Source: JACVRW01 sp035705985 (lineage in GTDB: Bacteria > Actinomycetota > Thermoleophilia > Solirubrobacterales > Thermoleophilaceae). From it: 17,088 nt of DNA. Made by a program: the position numbers and the translations under genes. The stretch is from positions 1-17,088 of the forward strand of contig DASSVP010000068.1 of assembly GCA_035705985.1 (NCBI GenBank), in the 5' to 3' direction. The notes beneath the pieces are model-generated. The model saw nothing but the letters and a program-made list of their open reading frames with translations. It had not been told where the DNA came from and searched no databases. Below are positions 13,243-17,088 of the stretch, one piece after another. Positions within the stretch are counted from its first letter, which is position 1. The number at the start of each line of letters is the position of its first letter.

Positions 13243-13968
13243 GTGTTCGACCACGTGACGATCCGGGTCTCCGACCGCGCCGCGTCGGAGCGCTTCTACG
13301 AGACGGTGCTGGCCGTGATCGGCATCGACGAGACGCACTCCGGCGAGCAGTTCACGGAGTGGGACGACTTCTCGCTCGCCGCGGCGAGCGCCTGGAACCC
13401 GGTGACGCGCGGTCTGCACATCGGCTTCGGCGCCTCCTCGCGCGAGCGCGTGGACGAGTTCTGGCAGGCGGGGATCGACGCCGGCTACGAGAGCGACGGC
13501 GAGCCCGGGCCGCGCACGGAGTACCGCGACGACTACTACGGCGGCTTCCTGCTCGACCCCGACGGGAACAGCGCCGAGGCCGTGCACTTCGAGAACGTGC
13601 GCCGCGGCGTCGACCACGTCTGGATCCGCGTGCGCGACGTGGAGACCTCGAAGCGCTTCTACGAGACGATCGCGCCGCACGCCCGCTTCCGCGTGACGAC
13701 CGACACGCCCGAGCGCGTGCAGTTCACGAGCGACGGCCCAGGCTCGTTCTCCGTCCTGTCAGCCGACCACGTGACGGAGGCGGTCCACATGGCCTTCGCA
13801 GCGAGGGACGACCGGTCCGTGGACGACTTCCACCAGGCCGCGACCGAGGCGGGCTACCGCGATAACGGCCAGCCCGGCGAACGCACCGCCTACCACACGG
13901 GCTACTACAGCGCATACGCGCTCGACCCCGACGGCCACAACATCGAGCTGGTGAACCACAACCGCTAG
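13243..13968 (+). CDS. Two-domain VOC (glyoxalase/bleomycin-resistance/dioxygenase fold) protein
   Basis: A 241-residue protein made of two similar VOC units (about 1-117 and 122-241). Both begin with a DHVxIRV strand followed by a nearly identical S-x-RFYET helix, and both carry a GYxxxGxPGxRTxY block and an LDPDG turn. Each unit keeps a His/His/Glu set suitable for a metal: H4, H59, E112 and H125, H182, E235. Family members include glyoxalase I, extradiol dioxygenases and epimerases, so the reaction cannot be named. The GTG at 13243 comes ten bases after the E1 beta stop with only a weak GAG upstream; it ends the plus operon. The duplication is also visible in DNA (a 15-base match at about 13291 and 13654). 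Confidence 0.85.
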   Translation: MFDHVTIRVSDRAASERFYETVLAVIGIDETHSGEQFTEWDDFSLAAASAWNPVTRGLHIGFGASSRERVDEFWQAGIDAGYESDGEPGPRTEYRDDYYGGFLLDPDGNSAEAVHFENVRRGVDHVWIRVRDVETSKRFYETIAPHARFRVTTDTPERVQFTSDGPGSFSVLSADHVTEAVHMAFAARDDRSVDDFHQAATEAGYRDNGQPGERTAYHTGYYSAYALDPDGHNIELVNHNR

Positions 13969-14005
13969 GGCGTGGGCGGCGGGTCGTGGCAGGTTCCGGC
14001 CGCGG
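13969..14005. other. Convergent intergenic gap without visible terminator
   Basis: Only 37 bases separate the VOC stop from the stop of the opposing FAD oxidoreductase. I see no hairpin followed by a T-run on either strand, so termination here is probably factor-dependent. Confidence 0.5.
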
Positions 14006-15139
14006 TCAGGCGGCGAGCTCGACCGGGTCGCGCCGCAGCGCCCCCGGCGGGGGTCCGGCGGAGGCAAACGACGGCGGCGCTATGGCGAGGTAGTTGTTGA
14101 AGCTCCAGTCCACGAACCGCTTCGCCGACATCGCGCCGATCGCGCGGTTGAGCAGTCGCGGCGGCACGCGGGGCACCAGCCGCTGCGCCGCCAGCATCGC
14201 CTCGAACTTCCAGCGGTGCGACTCGTTGAAGTCGTCGTAGCGGGCCAGCGCGGCCGCGATCGGCTGCCTGCCCTCGACAACCGCGCGGATCTCGCGGCCG
14301 GCCGCGATGCCGAAGTAGAACGCGGTCCGGATGCCCTCGGCTGTGAGGGGCAGGCAGTGGCCCGCCGAGTCGCCGACGAAGAAGACGCCGTCGTCGGTGG
14401 CGGTGCGCAGGCGGTGCGGGATCCAGTTGCCCTGGTAGCGCACCGGCTCGCGCTCGAGGTCCTCGGCGAGCATCACGGTCGTGTCCTTGACATGGAAGCG
14501 GGGGTCGAACGAGCCCACGCCGATGCGGGTCTCGTCGCCCGCGGGGAAGCTCCAGCCGTAGCCGGCGGGCACGTACTTGCGGTCGATCCACAGCTCCATG
14601 TCGTCGCCCACGCCCCACGGGTGCACCTCGAGCCCGCGCGAGAGCGGCGCGTCCGGCGGCTGGTAGCCGCTGCCGAGCACCCGGCGCCAGCCGAGGGCGT
14701 CGACGATCACCGGCGCGGAGAGGTCGCCGCGGTCGGTGTGCACGACGCCGCCCGTCCGCCCGTCGACCTTCGCGGTCTCGAACTCGAAGTCGCCCTTGGC
14801 GGCGAGGTCCCGGCAGAGCGTCGGGTAGTCGAACGTGGAGAATGTCCACGGCAGCTCCAGCACGGACGTCCCGAACGGCGTGTGGATCACGAGCCGCCCG
14901 AACGTCTGCCGGTGCGAGCCCATCAGCCCCATCGCCTCGAGCCACTCGGTCGGGATCCCGCACGCGGACGTCTGGCGCTCGCCGATCTCGTATCGGTCCA
15001 TGACCAGGACGCGCGCCCCGGCGCCGGCGAGCTCGCGTGCGACCGTGAGGCCCGCGAAGCTGGCTCCGCAGATCAGCACGTCGACGTCGCCGTCGAGCGG
15101 GGTGCGTTCGGCGCCGCGCGCGGTGCGACGGGTCGGCAT
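14006..15139 (-). CDS. Geranylgeranyl reductase-family FAD-dependent oxidoreductase
   Basis: A 377-residue flavoprotein of the geranylgeranyl-reductase/PHBH-like family. The N-terminal dinucleotide motif reads CGASFAG (24-30), a variant of GxGxxG, followed by VLVMDR (45-50). A SACGIP motif (58-63) matches the CGG-type turn of geranylgeranyl reductases. The second FAD motif is FVGDSAGHCLPLTAEGI (254-270). The middle section with WSFPAGDETRIGVGSF (196-211) is the usual substrate-side sheet. Members hydrogenate isoprenoid chains (menaquinone, lipids) or hydroxylate small molecules. The ATG at 15139 is chosen because the upstream frame extension is antisense to the asparaginase gene. It is divergent from that gene with only about 36 bases between starts. 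Substrate is unknown. Confidence 0.85.
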   Translation of the reverse strand: MPTRRTARGAERTPLDGDVDVLICGASFAGLTVARELAGAGARVLVMDRYEIGERQTSACGIPTEWLEAMGLMGSHRQTFGRLVIHTPFGTSVLELPWTFSTFDYPTLCRDLAAKGDFEFETAKVDGRTGGVVHTDRGDLSAPVIVDALGWRRVLGSGYQPPDAPLSRGLEVHPWGVGDDMELWIDRKYVPAGYGWSFPAGDETRIGVGSFDPRFHVKDTTVMLAEDLEREPVRYQGNWIPHRLRTATDDGVFFVGDSAGHCLPLTAEGIRTAFYFGIAAGREIRAVVEGRQPIAAALARYDDFNESHRWKFEAMLAAQRLVPRVPPRLLNRAIGAMSAKRFVDWSFNNYLAIAPPSFASAGPPPGALRRDPVELAA

Positions 15140-15161
15140 GCCGCGCAGGCTAGCGCCCCCA

Positions 15162-15167
15162 TACGAT
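15162..15167 (+). promoter_or_regulatory. Candidate -10 element for the asparaginase gene
   Basis: TACGAT fits the TANNNT pattern of GC-rich actinobacterial promoters and would start transcription near 15174, just before the TTG start codon, giving a leaderless or nearly leaderless message. No convincing -35 is seen. Confidence 0.35.
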
Positions 15168-15175
15168 CGTTGGCC

Positions 15176-16171
15176 TTGGCGGTCCTCGTGCTCACCACCG
15201 GCGGCACCATCGCGTCGCTGCCCGACCCGGAGACCGGGGCGAAGCGCCCAGCGGTCTCGGGCGACGAGCTGGTCAGCTCGGTGCCCGGTCTCGACGCGGT
15301 GGCGGACGTGGAGGTCGAGGAGGTCGCGTCGGCCTCGAGCTGGAACCTCTCGCCGGAGGACATGCTCCGGGTGGCGCGTCGTGCGGGTGAGGCGATCGCC
15401 GGCGGGGGCTTCGAGGGCGTGGTCGTGACCCATGGGACCGACACGCTCGAGGAGACCGCGTTCCTGACCGACCTCACGCTGCGCGCCGAGCGCCCGGTGG
15501 CGTTCGTGGGCGCCATGCGGAGCCCGGACGAGCTCTCGGCGGACGGTCCCCGCAATCTCCTGAACGCGGTCCGCGTGGCCGCCTCAACCGAGGCTCAGGG
15601 CGCCGGCGCCGTCGTCGTGATGGGCGACGAGATCCACGCCGCGCGCTGGGCACGCAAGCTCGACAGCGGCCTCATCATGGCCTTCCGCGCGCCTCGGCGC
15701 GGGCCGATCGGACGCGTCTCGCCCGACTCGCTCGTCCTGCCGTGGGTTCCGCCGCGGGGCTTCGTGATCGACCCGCCGGAGGCCCTCGCGCACGAGGTGG
15801 CGCTCGCGAGCGCCTACCCCGGCATGCGCGCGGCCCCGGTGGAGGCAGCCGTCGACGCAGCCGCAGCGGCGGGCCTCGTACTCGAGGGCACGGGTAGCGG
15901 CAACGTGCCCGGGAGCGCCGTGGACGGCGTGCGGGCGGTGCTCGAGCGCGGGCTCCCGGTGGTTGTCGCCACGCGCGTGCCGGGCGGCGCCGGCCGCTCC
16001 GGATACGGGTCTCCGGGAGGCGGCGAGGCGCTCAGGGAGCTCGGCGCTGTCCGCGCCGGGCCGCTGTCGGCGGGCAAGGCCCGCCTGCTGCTGATGGTGC
16101 TGCTGGCGCATGGCCACAGGGGCCAGGCGGCTGCGCGCGAGGCCGAGGCCGCTGCAACGACGTTCCAGTAG
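15176..16171 (+). CDS. L-asparaginase (bacterial type I/II fold)
   Basis: A protein of about 331 residues that hydrolyses L-asparagine to aspartate and ammonia. With a start at TTG 15176 the key residues fall one place short of E. coli asparaginase II numbering: nucleophile threonine in TTGGTIAS (T11), SS in ASASSWN, the THGTDTLEE motif (T88, D89) and K161 in RKLDS. All catalytic residues are present. No signal peptide is visible, suggesting a cytoplasmic enzyme. The reading frame is open far upstream, but that part is antisense to the FAD oxidoreductase gene; TTG 15170 and GTG 15188 are alternative starts. The C-terminal part shows the expected EGTGSGNVPG turn. It ends 17 bases before rpsA. 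Confidence 0.92.
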   Translation: MAVLVLTTGGTIASLPDPETGAKRPAVSGDELVSSVPGLDAVADVEVEEVASASSWNLSPEDMLRVARRAGEAIAGGGFEGVVVTHGTDTLEETAFLTDLTLRAERPVAFVGAMRSPDELSADGPRNLLNAVRVAASTEAQGAGAVVVMGDEIHAARWARKLDSGLIMAFRAPRRGPIGRVSPDSLVLPWVPPRGFVIDPPEALAHEVALASAYPGMRAAPVEAAVDAAAAAGLVLEGTGSGNVPGSAVDGVRAVLERGLPVVVATRVPGGAGRSGYGSPGGGEALRELGAVRAGPLSAGKARLLLMVLLAHGHRGQAAAREAEAAATTFQ

Positions 16172-16172
16172 C

Positions 16173-16188
16173 TAGGCTTGTCGCCTCA
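16173..16188 (+). promoter_or_regulatory. Short leader of rpsA with -10-like box and mini-hairpin
   Basis: TAGGCT (16173-16178) fits TANNNT and lies 10 bases before the GTG start of rpsA. The same bases can form a 4-bp stem (AGGC/GCCT around TTGTC). No Shine-Dalgarno sequence is present. The promoter call is weak. Confidence 0.25.
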
Positions 16189-17088
16189 GTGCCGGATACA
16201 GAGACTGCTACTCCACCTCGCACCGTCGAGGGTTCGGGCGGCCTGCTGCTCGAAATCGACGGTCAGATCGTTCCGAACTACGACGCCACCCTCGTCCCCT
16301 TCGAGGAGGGCGACGTCGTGTCGGGCAAGGTCGTGCGCATAGACCAGGACGAGGTCCTGGTGGACATCGGCTACAAGAGCGAGGGCGTCATTCCGATGAA
16401 TGAGCTCTCGATCCGGAAGTCGGTCGACCCGCACGACGAGGTGGAGCTGGGCGAGGAGGTGGACGCGCTCGTCCTCACCAAGGAGGACCAGGACGGCCGG
16501 CTCGTCCTCTCCAAGAAGCGCGCCCGCTTCGAGAAGGCCTGGCGCAAGATCGAGCGCGCCGCCGAGTCCGGCGAGCCCGTCGAGGGCACCGTGATAGAGG
16601 TTGTCAAGGGCGGCCTCATCATCGACCTCGGGGTGCGTGGCTTCCTGCCCGCCTCGCTGGTCGACATCCGCCGCGTCCAGAACCTCGACGAGTTCCTCGG
16701 CACGAAGATCGAGTGCAAGGTCATCGAGCTGAACCGCTCGCGCAACAACGTGGTGCTGAGCCGCCGCGCGGTCCTCGAGGAGGAGCGCAAGGAGGTTCGC
16801 CAGCAGATCCTCGACCGCCTCCAGCCGGGGATGGTCGTGGAGGGCGCGATCTCCAACATCGTGGACTTCGGCGCGTTCGTGGACCTCGACGGGATCGACG
16901 GGCTGATCCACATCTCGGAGCTGTCCTGGTCCCACGTGAACCACCCGAGCGAGATCCTCTCGATCGGCGACGTGGTCCCGGTGAAGGTGCTCGACATCGA
17001 CCGCGACCGCCAGCGCATCTCCCTGGGCCTCAAGCAGACCCAGGAGGACCCGTGGCAGCGGGTGATCGACACCTACCGGATCGGCGAC
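16189..17088 (+). CDS. rpsA: 30S ribosomal protein S1, 5' part (cut by window end)
   Basis: The first 300 codons are present and the frame is open to the window edge. After an acidic leader of about 37 residues there are three S1 RNA-binding domains: about 38-108 (GDVVSGKVVRI, VDIGYKSEGVIP), 126-193 (VEGTVIEVVKGGLIIDLGVRGFLP, a 24-residue block at 131-154 without a gap) and 212-282 (GMVVEGAISNIVDFGAF, GLIHISELSW). A fourth presumably begins beyond the edge, as actinobacterial S1 usually has four domains. S1 helps load messages with structured or weak leaders onto the 30S subunit. The GTG at 16189 is chosen because the peptide beginning PDTETATPP fits the family's variable N-terminus; there is no upstream Shine-Dalgarno sequence. 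It may be co-transcribed with the asparaginase gene 17 bases upstream. Confidence 0.95.
   Translation, partial: MPDTETATPPRTVEGSGGLLLEIDGQIVPNYDATLVPFEEGDVVSGKVVRIDQDEVLVDIGYKSEGVIPMNELSIRKSVDPHDEVELGEEVDALVLTKEDQDGRLVLSKKRARFEKAWRKIERAAESGEPVEGTVIEVVKGGLIIDLGVRGFLPASLVDIRRVQNLDEFLGTKIECKVIELNRSRNNVVLSRRAVLEEERKEVRQQILDRLQPGMVVEGAISNIVDFGAFVDLDGIDGLIHISELSWSHVNHPSEILSIGDVVPVKVLDIDRDRQRISLGLKQTQEDPWQRVIDTYRIGD

Noticed and set aside
14216..15175. In-frame upstream extension of the asparaginase gene by about 320 codons
   Set aside because: It is antisense to the FAD oxidoreductase, which has clear motifs, and the extension has no recognisable domain.
1..17088. Mobile element, prophage, CRISPR or toxin-antitoxin content
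   Set aside because: I found no transposase, integrase, terminal repeats, regularly spaced repeats or small paired genes. Base composition looks even across the window.

Overview
The window is a very GC-rich (roughly 70%) stretch of a bacterial chromosome. Gene content (luciferase-like flavin oxidoreductases, EphB-type epoxide hydrolase, CocE-type hydrolase, GTG/TTG starts, starts that look leaderless) points to the actinobacterial side of the tree, with a deep-branching class such as Thermoleophilia as a guess only. Genes cover almost the whole window: no stretch longer than 300 bases lacks a gene. I see no rRNA, tRNA, insertion sequence, CRISPR array or origin. Sixteen coding sequences are called, two of them cut by the window edges.

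Left part (1-3836). The 3' end of a dihydrofolate-reductase/RibD-like gene is followed on the + strand by a SAM-dependent methyltransferase. This converges, with a 20-base overlap, on a minus-strand group read right to left: epoxide hydrolase, a DUF6875-like protein of unknown role, and a luciferase-like flavin-dependent oxidoreductase.

Centre (4022-13968). This is the most interesting part: nine genes in two tight divergent operons. Minus strand, in reading order: a large M24-family protein with DddP/prolidase-like architecture, a quinone-oxidoreductase-like MDR protein, a second M24 protein with almost no metal ligands, a CocE/NonD (S15-like) hydrolase, and an ACMSD-like amidohydrolase. Gaps are 12, -4, 1 and 2 bases. 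Plus strand: a 3-hydroxyisobutyrate-dehydrogenase-like reductase, E1 alpha and E1 beta of a thiamine-dependent 2-oxoacid/acetoin dehydrogenase, and a two-domain VOC (glyoxalase/dioxygenase-fold) protein. Gaps are 2, -4 and 10 bases. The 109-base divergent region holds two LacI/GalR-type palindromic operators, placed symmetrically around two back-to-back -35-like boxes, so both operons are probably controlled together by one sugar- or metabolite-sensing repressor not encoded here. The set reads as a catabolic route: hydrolysis or C-N/C-X cleavage of an unknown amide, ester or peptide-like substrate, then dehydrogenation and thiamine-dependent oxidative decarboxylation. The substrate cannot be read from the sequence.

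Right part (14006-17088). A geranylgeranyl-reductase-type FAD oxidoreductase (minus) is divergent from an L-asparaginase (plus), which is followed closely by rpsA, encoding ribosomal protein S1 and cut by the window end. rpsA marks the return to core genome.
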